Part shown: one piece after another, positions 26,924-35,861 of the stretch
How positions within the stretch are numbered: the stretch's first letter is position 1
Layout: each line of letters starts with the position of its first letter
Notes under the pieces: model-generated
The model's database searches: none
What the model was told of the DNA's origin: nothing
The model's input: the letters and a program-made list of their open reading frames with translations, nothing else
Assembly: GCF_007858275.1 (NCBI RefSeq)
Contig: NZ_VFEV01000034.1
Span: forward strand, 1 to 64,000
From: Pseudomonas proteolytica
GTDB taxonomy: Bacteria > Pseudomonadota > Gammaproteobacteria > Pseudomonadales > Pseudomonadaceae
DNA: 64,000 nt
Direction: 5' to 3'
Position numbers and translations under genes: made by a program

Positions 26924-27727
26924 ATGCTCGATCCACAGCTCATCCTGCAAGCCGCCGCCCAGCTGGACCATGCCGAACGCAGCCGCGAACAGGTACGCCA
27001 GTTTTCCCTCGATCATCCGGACATCACGATCGAGGACGCCTACGCCATCCAGCGCGCCTGGGTCGCCCAGAAGATCAAGGGCGGGCGCAAGCTGGTCGGG
27101 CACAAGATCGGCCTGACCTCGCGGGCCATGCAGGTGTCGTCCAACATCACCGAACCGGACTACGGTGCGCTGCTCGACGACATGCTGTTTGAGGAAGGTA
27201 CCGACATCCCGTTCGAGCGCTTTATCGTGCCGCGGGTCGAAGTGGAGCTGGCCTTCATCCTCGGCAAGCCGCTCAAGGGCCCCAACTGCACGATTTTCGA
27301 TGTGCTCGACGCCACCGAGTGGGTGATCCCGGCCCTGGAGATCATCGACGCGCGCATCCAGCAGATCGACCCGCACACCAAGGCCACGCGCAAGGTGTTC
27401 GACACCATCTCCGACAACGCCGCCAATGCCGGCGTGGTCATGGGTGGCCGCGCGGTGCGGCCGACCGAGATCGACCTGCGCAAAGTTCCGGCGGTGCTGT
27501 ACCGCAACGGCGTGATCGAAGAGTCCGGGGTCTCGGCCGCCGTGCTCAACCACCCGGCCAAGGGCGTGGCCTGGCTGGCCAACAAACTGGCGCCCTACGA
27601 CGTCACGTTGCTGCCGGGGCAGATCATCCTCGGCGGCTCGTTTACCCGGCCGGTGGCGGCAAGCCCAGGCGATACCTTCCATGTCGACTACGACATGCTC
27701 GGCTCGATTTCCTGCCGTTTCGTCTGA
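26924..27727 (+). CDS. hpaH: 2-oxo-hept-4-ene-1,7-dioate hydratase
   Basis: This 267-residue protein is of the MhpD/HpaH hydratase branch of the FAH fold (HKIGLTSRAMQ, GALLDDMLFEEG, PRVEVELAFILGKPL). It hydrates the dienoate before aldol cleavage. It is 12 nt after hpaX and 18 nt before hpaI, so hpaX-H-I look like one transcript. Confidence 0.94.
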   Translation: MLDPQLILQAAAQLDHAERSREQVRQFSLDHPDITIEDAYAIQRAWVAQKIKGGRKLVGHKIGLTSRAMQVSSNITEPDYGALLDDMLFEEGTDIPFERFIVPRVEVELAFILGKPLKGPNCTIFDVLDATEWVIPALEIIDARIQQIDPHTKATRKVFDTISDNAANAGVVMGGRAVRPTEIDLRKVPAVLYRNGVIEESGVSAAVLNHPAKGVAWLANKLAPYDVTLLPGQIILGGSFTRPVAASPGDTFHVDYDMLGSISCRFV

Positions 27728-27745
27728 CCCCAGGAGGACTGTTTC

Positions 27746-28546
27746 ATGGACATGCCTATCAACCGCTTCAAGCAGCGGCTCAATAGCGGTGAAGCGCAAA
27801 TCGGCCTGTGGCTCGGGCTGGCTGACGCGTACTGCGCGGAACTGGCGGCCAATGCCGGTTTCGATTGGCTGTTGATCGACGGCGAGCACGCCCCCAATGA
27901 CCTGCGCGGCATGCTCGGCCAATTGCAGGCGGTGGCGCCCTACGCCAGCGAGGCGGTGATTCGCCCGGTGATCGGCGATACCGCGCTGATCAAACAGGTG
28001 CTGGATATCGGCGCACAGACCTTATTGGTGCCGATGGTCGAAAGCGCCGCCCAGGCCCGGGAGCTGGTGCGCGCCATGCGCTATCCGCCCCAGGGCATAC
28101 GCGGGGTGGGCAGCGCCCTGGCGCGGGCTTCGCGCTGGAACAGCATCGACGGCTACCTGGACCAGGCCGACGCGCAGATGTGCCTGCTGGTGCAGATCGA
28201 AAGCCTGCAAGGCCTGACCAACCTCGATGCGATTGCCGCCGTCGAGGGCGTCGATGGAGTGTTTATCGGCCCGGCGGACTTGAGTGCGTCCATGGGGCAC
28301 CGAGGCAATCCGGGACACCCTGACGTGCAAGCGGCCATCGAGGACGCCATTGCGCGGATTCGCCAGGCGGGCAAGGCGGCGGGCATTCTCAGTGCCGATG
28401 AAAAACTGGCCCGGCGTTATATCGAGCTGGGCGCAGGGTTTGTCGCGGTGGGCGTGGATACCACGGTGCTGATGCGCGGGTTGCAGGGGTTGGTGGAGAA
28501 ATTCAAAGGTACAGCGTCACCAGTCGGTACTGGTGGCGTGTACTGA
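27746..28546 (+). CDS. hpaI: 4-hydroxy-2-oxoheptanedioate aldolase
   Basis: This 266-residue protein is of the HpcH/HpaI metal-dependent class-II aldolase family. GLWLGLADAYCAELAANAGF, LLIDGEHAPND, IESLQGLTNLDAI (metal glutamate) and FIGPADLSASMG (metal aspartate) are all present. It yields pyruvate and succinate semialdehyde, ending the pathway. A strong AGGAGGA site precedes the ATG. Confidence 0.95.
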   Translation: MDMPINRFKQRLNSGEAQIGLWLGLADAYCAELAANAGFDWLLIDGEHAPNDLRGMLGQLQAVAPYASEAVIRPVIGDTALIKQVLDIGAQTLLVPMVESAAQARELVRAMRYPPQGIRGVGSALARASRWNSIDGYLDQADAQMCLLVQIESLQGLTNLDAIAAVEGVDGVFIGPADLSASMGHRGNPGHPDVQAAIEDAIARIRQAGKAAGILSADEKLARRYIELGAGFVAVGVDTTVLMRGLQGLVEKFKGTASPVGTGGVY

Positions 28547-28573
28547 TCCCTTCCAAACACCCCAGGTGCAAAA

Positions 28574-28662
28574 TGTGGGAGCGGGCTTGCCCGCGAAAGC
28601 GGTGGTTCAGCCGGCGAATATATCGACTGACACTACGCATTCGCGAGCAAGCCCGCTCCCAC
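28574..28662. repeat. REPIN after hpaI
   Basis: TGTGGGAGCGGGCTTGCC and GCAAGCCCGCTCCCA are inverted around a spacer. It lies between the convergent hpaI and hpaR2. Confidence 0.85.
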
Positions 28663-28681
28663 CTTTTGGATGTGTGGTGTT

Positions 28682-29104
28682 TCAGCGCTTGATGTTTTTC
28701 AGTTCATCGAGCAGCCCCAGCAAGGTCTGCAATTTCTGCGCCCCCAACTGCTCCTGCAAGCGCTGGTAGTTGGCCTCCATGCACTGACTCATGGACGCAA
28801 AACTCGCCCGGCCCTTGTCCGCCAGGGTCACCAGTACCCGCCGCTGATCCTGCTCGGCCTTGCGCCGATGGATCATCCCCGCCGCTTCCATGCGCACCAG
28901 CACGCCAGTCATGCTCGGCTTGAGGATGCAGGCCAGTTCCGCCAGTTGGTAAATCTCCAGTTCGTCGTGTTGATTGAGGATGCGGATCACCCGCCATTGC
29001 TGCTCGGTCAGGCCATGTTCGTTCAGCGAGGGGCGGAAAAAACTCATGGCCGCTTCGCGGGCCTGCAACAGGGTGAGGGTCAGGGACTGCCGGGGTTTGA
29101 GCAT
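28682..29104 (-). CDS. HpaR-type MarR repressor (copy 2)
   Basis: This 140-residue paralogue of the protein at 18132-18554 has the same length and the same motifs (QSLTLTLLQAREAAMSFFRP, ACILKPSMTGVLVRMEAAG, RRKAEQDQRRVLVTL). It lies at the opposite end of the hpa genes and is divergent from the FAD oxidoreductase, with a GTTAA-N4-TTAAC site at 29129-29142 between them. It may control the amine genes or cross-regulate with copy 1. Confidence 0.88.
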   Translation of the reverse strand: MLKPRQSLTLTLLQAREAAMSFFRPSLNEHGLTEQQWRVIRILNQHDELEIYQLAELACILKPSMTGVLVRMEAAGMIHRRKAEQDQRRVLVTLADKGRASFASMSQCMEANYQRLQEQLGAQKLQTLLGLLDELKNIKR

Positions 29105-29128
29105 AGAGTCAGGGTCACGTGATATTTA

Positions 29129-29142
29129 GTTAATGTTTTAAC
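29129..29142. promoter_or_regulatory. Candidate HpaR operator 4
   Basis: GTTAATGTTTTAAC is a palindrome with perfect 5-bp arms (GTTAA/TTAAC) and a 4-nt centre. It lies 25 nt upstream of the second MarR gene, in the divergent promoter shared with the FAD oxidoreductase. Confidence 0.65.
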
Positions 29143-29310
29143 GAAACTCTAACATCCCCGCCCCGCGCTCGCGCTATAACTTAGTGGTCGCGCACGTCCA
29201 TGGCGCGCTGAATCAAAAGCCCCGGCACGCAGGATCAAGACATTGATCCCGCCAAGGCCCCTAATGAAGACATCTGCTTTAGAGCCTTCCTTCACTTTTC
29301 AGGCTGCGCC

Positions 29311-30609
29311 ATGATCAATATTGAAACCCCCACGTATTACACCGCTACCAAGAAGTACAACCTGAGCTTTCCCACCCTGGAACAGGACATCGAGGCCGAC
29401 GTCGTGGTGATTGGCGGCGGGTTTTCCGGGATCAATACCGCCCTGGAGCTGGCGGAAAAGGGCATCACCAATATCGTCGTGCTGGAAGCGCGCTACCTGG
29501 GCTTTGGCGGCACCGGGCGCAATGGCGGGCAGATCATGGCCGGCATTGGCCACGACCTGGAGAAGATCAAGAACGACGTCGGCGAGGACGGCCTGCGCCA
29601 GGTCTTCGAGATCAGCGACCTGGGCGCCGACATCATCAAGGACCGTATTGCCAAGTACAACATCGACGCCGACTTCTGCCACGGCTACGGCTATATGGGC
29701 TTCAACGCCCGCCAGGAAAAGACCCTGCGGGCCTGGGAAAAAGACTTCAAGTCGATCAACAGCAAGCATGAGATCCGCTTCCTCGGCGGCTCCGATGTCC
29801 AGCAGATCATCGGCTCCGACGCCTACAGCAGCGCCCTGTTGCACATGGGCGGCGGGCATGTGCATTCGTTGAACCTGCTGCTGGGCGAGGCCACTGCCCT
29901 GGCCGGGCATGGCGTGCGGATCTTCGAGAACAGCCCGGCGCTGGAAGTCAGCTACGGCGAGCGCATCACCGTGCGTACCGGGCGCGGCTCGGTCAAGGCC
30001 AGCAAACTGCTATGGGCGTGTGACAGCTTCCTCAACAAACTGGAGCCGGAACTGCATCGCTCGACCATCAATACCTACGCGTTCCAGATGATGACCGAGC
30101 CGTTGAGCGAAGAGCTGATCCAGCGCATAAGCCCGATTCGCGGGGCCTACAGCGATATCCGCCCGGTGATCGACTACTACCGGGTGACCAATGAAAACCG
30201 CCTGTTGTTCGGCGCCGCCACGCCGTTGGTGGAGCACATTCCCGGCGATTTGAAGGCCTGGAACCGCAAGCTGATGCTGAAGATTTTCCCCTACCTCAAT
30301 GACGTGAAAATCGACCTGGCCTGGGGCGGCCCGATGGCCTGCAGTCCCAATCTGTTCCCGCAGATCGGCACCCTGCCGGGGCGCAGCAATGCGTTCTTCG
30401 TCCAGGGTTATTCCGGTTTCGGCGTCACCCCCAGCCACATCATCTGCAAGGTCCTGGCCGAAGGCATGAGCGAAGGCTCGGCGCGCTATGACCTGGTCAG
30501 TTCGATCCACCGCCCGACGATTATCGGCAAGGACGCAATCCGCCCGCTGCTGCTGACGGCGGGCAAATCCTGGCACCAACTGTCCGGTTACTGGAATGGT
30601 CGCCGCTAA
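29311..30609 (+). CDS. FAD-dependent amine/amino acid oxidoreductase (DAO family)
   Basis: This 432-residue protein has an N-terminal FAD Rossmann motif (VVIGGGFSGINTALELAEKG, residues about 32-51) and the DAO-fold glycine-rich segment GFGGTGRNGGQIMAG typical of PuuB-like oxidases. C-terminal FAD contacts are in FVQGYSGFGVTPSH. By context (FeaR-like regulator, APC permease, phenylacetaldehyde-type dehydrogenase and the hpa genes) it likely oxidises an amine such as tyramine or dopamine to its aldehyde. That is inference; gamma-glutamyl-amines are an alternative. Confidence 0.82.
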   Translation: MINIETPTYYTATKKYNLSFPTLEQDIEADVVVIGGGFSGINTALELAEKGITNIVVLEARYLGFGGTGRNGGQIMAGIGHDLEKIKNDVGEDGLRQVFEISDLGADIIKDRIAKYNIDADFCHGYGYMGFNARQEKTLRAWEKDFKSINSKHEIRFLGGSDVQQIIGSDAYSSALLHMGGGHVHSLNLLLGEATALAGHGVRIFENSPALEVSYGERITVRTGRGSVKASKLLWACDSFLNKLEPELHRSTINTYAFQMMTEPLSEELIQRISPIRGAYSDIRPVIDYYRVTNENRLLFGAATPLVEHIPGDLKAWNRKLMLKIFPYLNDVKIDLAWGGPMACSPNLFPQIGTLPGRSNAFFVQGYSGFGVTPSHIICKVLAEGMSEGSARYDLVSSIHRPTIIGKDAIRPLLLTAGKSWHQLSGYWNGRR

Positions 30610-30639
30610 CCCCTTTTTTATCCCTCTGGAGCACCTGCC

Positions 30640-31005
30640 ATGACCCTCGTTACCCTCAAGAAAGATATCCAGCTGTCTGAACTCGACGCCTGGGGCACCG
30701 TTGCCGACCTCGGCTCCGAAATCCTCGCCGGCGAACTCAAGGCCTTCGGCAAAATGACCTTCGGTGCGCCGACCGACCCGGTCAGCAGCGCCTATTTCGG
30801 CACCACCCAAGGCAAGTTCCGCATGGTCTACCCGTTCAACGAACAGGCCACGGTAGTCACCGGCGAAGTGCGCCTGACCGACGAGGCCAGCGGCCAAACC
30901 ACCACCTACAAAGCGGGCGACAGCTGGTTCGTGACCCAGGGCACGCCCGTGCTGTGGGAAGTGCTGAGCGAGAGTTTCGTCAAACACTACTTCGCGGTCG
31001 TATAA
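30640..31005 (+). CDS. Cupin-domain protein (DUF861/EutQ-like)
   Basis: This 121-residue single-cupin protein has the barrel motifs FRMVYPFNEQATVVTGEVRLTDE and YKAGDSWFVTQGTPVLWEV, similar to the cupin_3 family found with amine-degradation genes. No complete metal-binding His set is obvious. It is 30 nt after the oxidoreductase with a GGAG site, so co-transcribed. It may handle an unstable aldehyde or serve as a small sensor; function unknown. Confidence 0.8.
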   Translation: MTLVTLKKDIQLSELDAWGTVADLGSEILAGELKAFGKMTFGAPTDPVSSAYFGTTQGKFRMVYPFNEQATVVTGEVRLTDEASGQTTTYKAGDSWFVTQGTPVLWEVLSESFVKHYFAVV

Positions 31006-31030
31006 CCCCCAGAGCAATCGCTTTGCTTTA

Positions 31031-31136
31031 TGTAGGAGCGGGCTTGCCCGCGATAGCAGTGGCTCAGTCAGAACATACATTGACTGATCCACCGCCATCG
31101 CGGGCAAGTCGAATCGTCGCACCGCCGCTCCCACAT
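31031..31136. repeat. REPIN with interrupted right arm
   Basis: The left arm is TGTAGGAGCGGGCTTGCCCGCGA. The right arm reads TCGCGGGCAAG, then about 15 extra nt (TCGAATCGTCGCACC), then GCCGCTCCCACA. The insert breaks the usual GCAAGCCCGCTCC continuity. Confidence 0.75.
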
Positions 31137-31164
31137 TCGGTGTGTGGTGGTTGATGAATGGGGT

Positions 31165-32100
31165 TCAGGCCATCCGGCTGGAACGGAACGCCTTGGGCGA
31201 CAGGTCAAACTGCTTCTTGAATGAACGGCTGAAGTGCGCCGAATCGGTAAAGCCCCACTTGTAGGCAATCGAAGTGATCGATTCGCTACGCAGGAACGGG
31301 TTGGTCAAGTCATCAGCACTGCGCTTGAGGCGCGCACGTTGGATGTAGCGGCAGACGCTATCGTCCTGCTCCTCGAACAGCCGGTATAAATGACGCACCG
31401 AGATGTTCAGCCGGCTGGCCAGGCCAACGGGGCTCAAGCCGGGTTGGCTCAGGGACTCATCAATGATTTTCTGCACGTAGCTGCGCAGGTTGTTGCCTTG
31501 CAACGCGCTGGTATCGTCGCGCGCGTCGTCGTCCTGCTCCAGGGCTGAGCCCAGCAGCGACACAAACGCACACTGCAACGCCTCGACCTCATCCTCGGCG
31601 CCTTCGCTGCCCTTGCACAGTTGGTCCATCAATACATGCAACATGCGCCCACAGGCTTTGCTGGAGGAAATCTTGCCAAAGGTCTTCGATTGGCTGCCCA
31701 TCTGCTTGCACACCTGAGCGCGCGGCAACGACAGCGAGGTATGTTCGATCAAGCCGAACGGGGTGATTTCAATGGAGCCCACCGAGTCCATCAGCAGCAG
31801 TTCGCCAGGGGCCAGTTGCACCCGCTGGCCGTTCTGCACGATCTGCGAATAGCCGCTGCGCTGGCTGACCAAAAAACAATCCTGGTCATTATCATGGTCG
31901 GGATTGGAAACCTGGCGCTTGATCAGGCCGGCATTGGTACGCAGGCTGGCCAAGGGCAACCCGCCGTTTGAAAGCATGGAAAACTCGCCGATAAACAACG
32001 AACGGTTGAAAGCCAGTTCGGTGTCGAAGTGGCCGCACATCGCACGCAAGTCGCGGTTCCAGGTGTCGAGCCCCTGTTGTGCACTCTGTTGGATACCCAT
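31165..32100 (-). CDS. AraC-family regulator, FeaR-like
   Basis: This 311-residue protein from the ATG at 32100 has GGAG 7 nt upstream (a GTG 12 nt earlier is possible). It has a cupin-like FeaR/AraC-binding-like N-terminus (about 30-180) and a C-terminal AraC helix-turn-helix pair (SPVGLASRLNISVRHLYRLFE, AYKWGFTDSAHFSRSFKKQF). FeaR activates tyramine/phenethylamine oxidase and aldehyde dehydrogenase genes in E. coli. Position among amine oxidation genes supports the same role. Its promoter carries a copy of the hpaR-type motif. Confidence 0.85.
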   Translation of the reverse strand: MGIQQSAQQGLDTWNRDLRAMCGHFDTELAFNRSLFIGEFSMLSNGGLPLASLRTNAGLIKRQVSNPDHDNDQDCFLVSQRSGYSQIVQNGQRVQLAPGELLLMDSVGSIEITPFGLIEHTSLSLPRAQVCKQMGSQSKTFGKISSSKACGRMLHVLMDQLCKGSEGAEDEVEALQCAFVSLLGSALEQDDDARDDTSALQGNNLRSYVQKIIDESLSQPGLSPVGLASRLNISVRHLYRLFEEQDDSVCRYIQRARLKRSADDLTNPFLRSESITSIAYKWGFTDSAHFSRSFKKQFDLSPKAFRSSRMA

Positions 32101-32140
32101 GGGTGTCTCCACAATGGCTTATTGTTATTGTCGGGCAATA

Positions 32141-32154
32141 GTTAACATGTTATC
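32141..32154. promoter_or_regulatory. Candidate HpaR operator 5
   Basis: GTTAACATGTTATC lies 41 nt upstream of the AraC gene start. Its first 13 bases are the exact reverse complement of 18691-18703 in the hpaR/porin promoter, and it contains the 10-bp palindrome TAACATGTTA. Confidence 0.6.
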
Positions 32155-32208
32155 TATATGCGCGCAACAAGTACCTGTCCGCCATTGTGTTTGCACTAAT
32201 GATGCCAA

Positions 32209-32829
32209 TCAGAGCGTGCGCAATACGCGCTGCAAGCCCACCAGCGCAGCCAGCAAGGCATCGCGCTGCACGCGGCTCAAGGCGATGTAGCGCCGAAAGG
32301 CCGGCATGCGGTTGACCACCTCGCTGCCGCCCATATGCTCCAGGCGCACATGCCATTGATGGTCGCGCAGCTCGATGTGCAAGCGTTTGAAATCCAGGGG
32401 CATCAATGCCTGGTGCAAGGCGCTGTCGTGTTGCAGACGCGCCTGCAGTTGCCCCAACAAAGCACGTTCGCCCATGCGTTGCCGACAGTGGATCCCGGTC
32501 CGTCGAACAGCCCCGCCATGGTGCAAGGCAAAACTCGCCGCGCCCTCTGTCGAGGCAGGCAGGCGCACGCTGAACTCCGTCATGACCAGGTGCATCAACA
32601 ACTGCGATTCGGTGCGCTCGCGGATTTCCAGGTGCAGGCTGTCGTCGTCCAGGGCAACCCGCGCCAAGGTCGGCGAGACTTGCTCGAAACGCGCCAGCCC
32701 AAGGTTGCGCCGCAGTTGCCCAAGGGTGCGCCCCGGCTGATAGCCCGCTGGCGCCCGTTGTGCGCTGAACAGTTCAGACAGCTTTTGCCGCAGCACTGAT
32801 ATAGCCGCTGTGAGCGTGACCCGGTTCAT
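32209..32829 (-). CDS. DUF3156-like cytoplasmic protein
   Basis: This 206-residue protein starts at the ATG at 32829 (GGAG 7 nt upstream), inside the last 56 nt of the upstream permease gene in another frame. It has no signal or membrane helix and is rich in Arg and Leu, with QPGRTLGQLRRNLGLARF and RRTGIHCRQRMGERALLGQL. It matches, from memory, the DUF3156 family that accompanies amine permeases in Pseudomonas. Function unknown. The overlap implies coupled expression with the permease. Confidence 0.7.
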   Translation of the reverse strand: MNRVTLTAAISVLRQKLSELFSAQRAPAGYQPGRTLGQLRRNLGLARFEQVSPTLARVALDDDSLHLEIRERTESQLLMHLVMTEFSVRLPASTEGAASFALHHGGAVRRTGIHCRQRMGERALLGQLQARLQHDSALHQALMPLDFKRLHIELRDHQWHVRLEHMGGSEVVNRMPAFRRYIALSRVQRDALLAALVGLQRVLRTL

Positions 32830-34273
32830 TGGCAAACTCCTTGGCCAGCACGTCTTCCACCGACGCCGGCTTGAATGGATTGACCTTCTGCACCACCAGG
32901 GTCCAGAACAGCGCATACACCGCCGTACCGCCCAGCATCACGCCGAACGGGACGTAGATATCCGCCGAGTTCATCCCCGGTGGCGTGATAAACCACATGC
33001 CCAAAAGAATGCCGGCGCTGGACAACAGTTGCGGCAGTGGGAACCACGGCGAGCGATAGGCCCGTGGCAAGTCGGGACGACGAATGCGCAGGATCACCAC
33101 CGACACCGTCACCAGCAGGTAGGCAAAACTCCACGCACACACCGCCGCCAGCACCAGGTGCATGATGTTGTCGGTGTTGCCACCCAGGTACAGCGCGTGC
33201 AGGCAGGGAATCAGCATCGCCACCAGGATGCACAGCACCGGGGTCTTGAAGCGTGGGTGCAGGTAGGTGAACACCTTCGGCAGCGCGCCATCCACCGCCA
33301 TGCCGTAGAGAATCCGTGGCACACCGGCCATCAAGGTATTGATGGTGGCGGCACCGGCAAACAGAAAACCGATGCCCAGCCACAGCGGCCCGATCTGCCC
33401 CATGACCTGTTCGGCAAAGCGTGGGATCGCCATGGGCGTGTCCAGCAGATGCACGCCGCTGGCCGCGTCCAGCACCACGTTTTCGACCTGGCGCTTCATG
33501 GCCGCGCCATAGATGAACATGCACGTCGCCACGCCCATCAGGCCGAGCATCATCGCCCGTGGCATGACCTTGGCCGACTGGCGCAAGTCCGGCGCCAGCG
33601 GGGTGACGAATTCGCAGCCGACAAACATGAACATCGCCATGCCCACCAGGGACAACACCGTCACCAGGTCGCTGCCCACCAGAGACTCGCCAAACCAGCC
33701 GTCCAGTTGCACTGCCGGCGCGGCGATCAAGCCCAGCACGCCAAACACCATCAAGGTGGTCCACATACCGAAGGTCAGGATGATTTCGGCGCGGCCAAAG
33801 GCGCTGACGCCAAACACATTGAGCACGCCGAACACCAGCACAAAACCGACGCCAAGCAGCCAGGAGCCCCCGGCGGATTCGGCCAGGGTATTGAGGTGTT
33901 CGAAGTTCACCAGGGCCATGACCCCGGCGAGGATGGTCTCGGCGGTGCCGGCAAACACATGCACGATCAAATAGGCCGACAAGGTACCGGTGATCGCAAA
34001 AAAACGGCCCATGCCGCAGTTGATGTAGTCGTACACCGAGCCGGTAGTGGGCAGGATCGAGGCGGCCTCGGCGAAGGTCGTCGCCTGGGCCAGCATCATC
34101 ACCACGGCGATCAGCATGGCCAACGCAAACGCGCTGCCGCCGATGCCAAAACCCATGGTCGCGGTGAGAATCACCGGGCTGGCCATGATCAGGCCAATGG
34201 TGCTGGCCAACGCGGTGGGAAAGCCCACCGTGCCCCGGTTAAGGTGCGCGGTAAGTCTGTCATTGATCGACAT
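32774..34273 (-). CDS. APC-superfamily amine/amino acid permease
   Basis: This 499-residue inner-membrane protein has about twelve helices and the APC consensus near the first helices (GTVGFPTALASTIGLIMASPVIL; TTFAEAASILPTTGSVYDYI). The start at 34273 has AGGAT upstream; a longer frame adds 19 unlikely residues. By context (FeaR-like regulator, FAD oxidase, aldehyde dehydrogenase) it probably imports an aromatic or other biogenic amine. Ethanolamine-type permeases are the nearest look-alikes. Confidence 0.88.
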   Translation of the reverse strand: MSINDRLTAHLNRGTVGFPTALASTIGLIMASPVILTATMGFGIGGSAFALAMLIAVVMMLAQATTFAEAASILPTTGSVYDYINCGMGRFFAITGTLSAYLIVHVFAGTAETILAGVMALVNFEHLNTLAESAGGSWLLGVGFVLVFGVLNVFGVSAFGRAEIILTFGMWTTLMVFGVLGLIAAPAVQLDGWFGESLVGSDLVTVLSLVGMAMFMFVGCEFVTPLAPDLRQSAKVMPRAMMLGLMGVATCMFIYGAAMKRQVENVVLDAASGVHLLDTPMAIPRFAEQVMGQIGPLWLGIGFLFAGAATINTLMAGVPRILYGMAVDGALPKVFTYLHPRFKTPVLCILVAMLIPCLHALYLGGNTDNIMHLVLAAVCAWSFAYLLVTVSVVILRIRRPDLPRAYRSPWFPLPQLLSSAGILLGMWFITPPGMNSADIYVPFGVMLGGTAVYALFWTLVVQKVNPFKPASVEDVLAKEFANEPGHAHSGYISAAAKAV

Positions 34274-34490
34274 GGTGCAGATCCTCGAAAGGGATTTTTT
34301 AGAAGTGTTTGCACTGTGCGCCCCGCCCAACCTGATCGTCTTGCCCCTGGCTGCCGCCGGTTTTGTTGCTCCCTGCCAGGGCTTGCGGCGTGGCGGCCAG
34401 GATCAATTGCCTGGCACGCAGGTGAAAGACTTGTGCCGCCGACGCTCGTCCTAATGCGCCCTCAACTTCATCTTGCTGGGGACTATAACA

Positions 34491-35819
34491 ATGGAGCACA
34501 CACTCAAAACCCGCCACCTGCACCCGGCCGTCGGCCTGGGGCTGGCGCTGTTGATCGGCCAACCTGCGGCCCAGGCAATCGAACTGTATGCCGACGACGA
34601 CACCACCGTCACCGGCAACTTCCTGGCCGTGTACGGCATGTTCAACAGCCGCAAGAACTACGAGGGCAGCCCGGGTGGCTCGACCTGGCGGGAAGGCTTT
34701 ATCAAGTATGGCTTGAGCGTCGACCAGACCCTGGGCGGCCTGGGCAGTGTGTATGGCACCGCCAACCTGGTGAGTTCTGGCACCTGGGGCGATGGCGATG
34801 CCTCCCGTGTGACCGACGGCAGCGAGCGCACCACCAAGTTCGACGAAGCCTTTGCTGGCTGGCGCTCGGGGGACCTGTTGCCGGCGTTGGGCAAGGATGG
34901 CCTGGACCTGTCGTACGGGCGCCAGATCATCACCGTGGGCGATGGTTTTATCATCAATGACGACGGCCCGAACCTGGGCAATGGCGTGGCCGATGGCGAG
35001 TTCGACCGTGGCGGTGCCTATTACATCGCGGCCCGGCATGCTTTCGACAAGGCGGCGGTGGTGCGCCTGGGCGGCAAGGACGGCTTGCATGGCAGCTTGA
35101 TGTGGATCGAGTCCGACAACCGCGCCCAGGCCCTGACCGAAATGGCCATCGGCACCCTGGAATACAGCGCCGCACCGGGCACCCTGGGCCTGACGTACCT
35201 GCATGGCATCGATGTGGACGAGCGCTATGCCAGTGACGTGCAAAAGCAGCGCAAGGGCATGAACCTCTACAGCCTGCGCGGCAGCGGGAATGCCGGGATC
35301 GACAACGCGCACTTCTCGTTTGAATACGCCTGGCAGGACAAGGACCCCGGCCCGGAAAAAGCCTGGTACGCCGAAGCCGGCTATACCTTTGCCGACCTGC
35401 CCTGGTCGCCGGACCTGACCTACCGTTATGCGCGCTATTCGAAGAATTGGGATGCACTGTTCGCCGGTTTCAACCGCGGTTATGGCACCTGGGTCCAGGG
35501 CGAAGTGGCGGGCAACTACTCCGGGCCCTACAACACCAACACTGCGGTGCAGCATGTAGCACTCAAGGTCAAGCCGCTGGACAACCTGACCCTCGGCGCG
35601 CTGTTCTTCGACTACACGACCGTGAGCAAACGCAACATGCTCGACCTCGATGGCCGCGAACTGGACCTGTATGCCGAATGGGCGGTGAATGACCACCTGA
35701 TCATCACGCCGTTGATTGGCCTGTACCAACCGGACAAAGACCAGGACAACGGCGGCAACCAGGTCGGCGGTAACGGCACCAACGTGTACAGCCAGTTGGT
35801 GGTGGCTGTGCCGTTCTGA
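34491..35819 (+). CDS. Outer-membrane porin (alginate-export/OprD-like barrel)
   Basis: This 442-residue protein has a signal peptide (cleavage about residue 30, after AQA). It is a beta-barrel rich in alternating aromatic strands (DLSYGRQIITVGDGF, LTYRYARYSKNWDALFAGF) ending YSQLVVAVPF, a typical outer-membrane C-terminal Phe. It is divergent from the APC permease. It probably passes the amine or aromatic substrate of this cluster. It is a different subfamily from the porin at 18768. Confidence 0.85.
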   Translation: MEHTLKTRHLHPAVGLGLALLIGQPAAQAIELYADDDTTVTGNFLAVYGMFNSRKNYEGSPGGSTWREGFIKYGLSVDQTLGGLGSVYGTANLVSSGTWGDGDASRVTDGSERTTKFDEAFAGWRSGDLLPALGKDGLDLSYGRQIITVGDGFIINDDGPNLGNGVADGEFDRGGAYYIAARHAFDKAAVVRLGGKDGLHGSLMWIESDNRAQALTEMAIGTLEYSAAPGTLGLTYLHGIDVDERYASDVQKQRKGMNLYSLRGSGNAGIDNAHFSFEYAWQDKDPGPEKAWYAEAGYTFADLPWSPDLTYRYARYSKNWDALFAGFNRGYGTWVQGEVAGNYSGPYNTNTAVQHVALKVKPLDNLTLGALFFDYTTVSKRNMLDLDGRELDLYAEWAVNDHLIITPLIGLYQPDKDQDNGGNQVGGNGTNVYSQLVVAVPF

Positions 35820-35861
35820 GGTTTGGTTGTGGTGTGACCGGCCTGTGATGGCGCTTCCTGT

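Noticed and set aside
25586..27922. 778-codon antisense frame opposite hpaX/hpaH
   Set aside because: Same GC-rich mirror effect; composition is His/Gln/Gly-rich with no domain.
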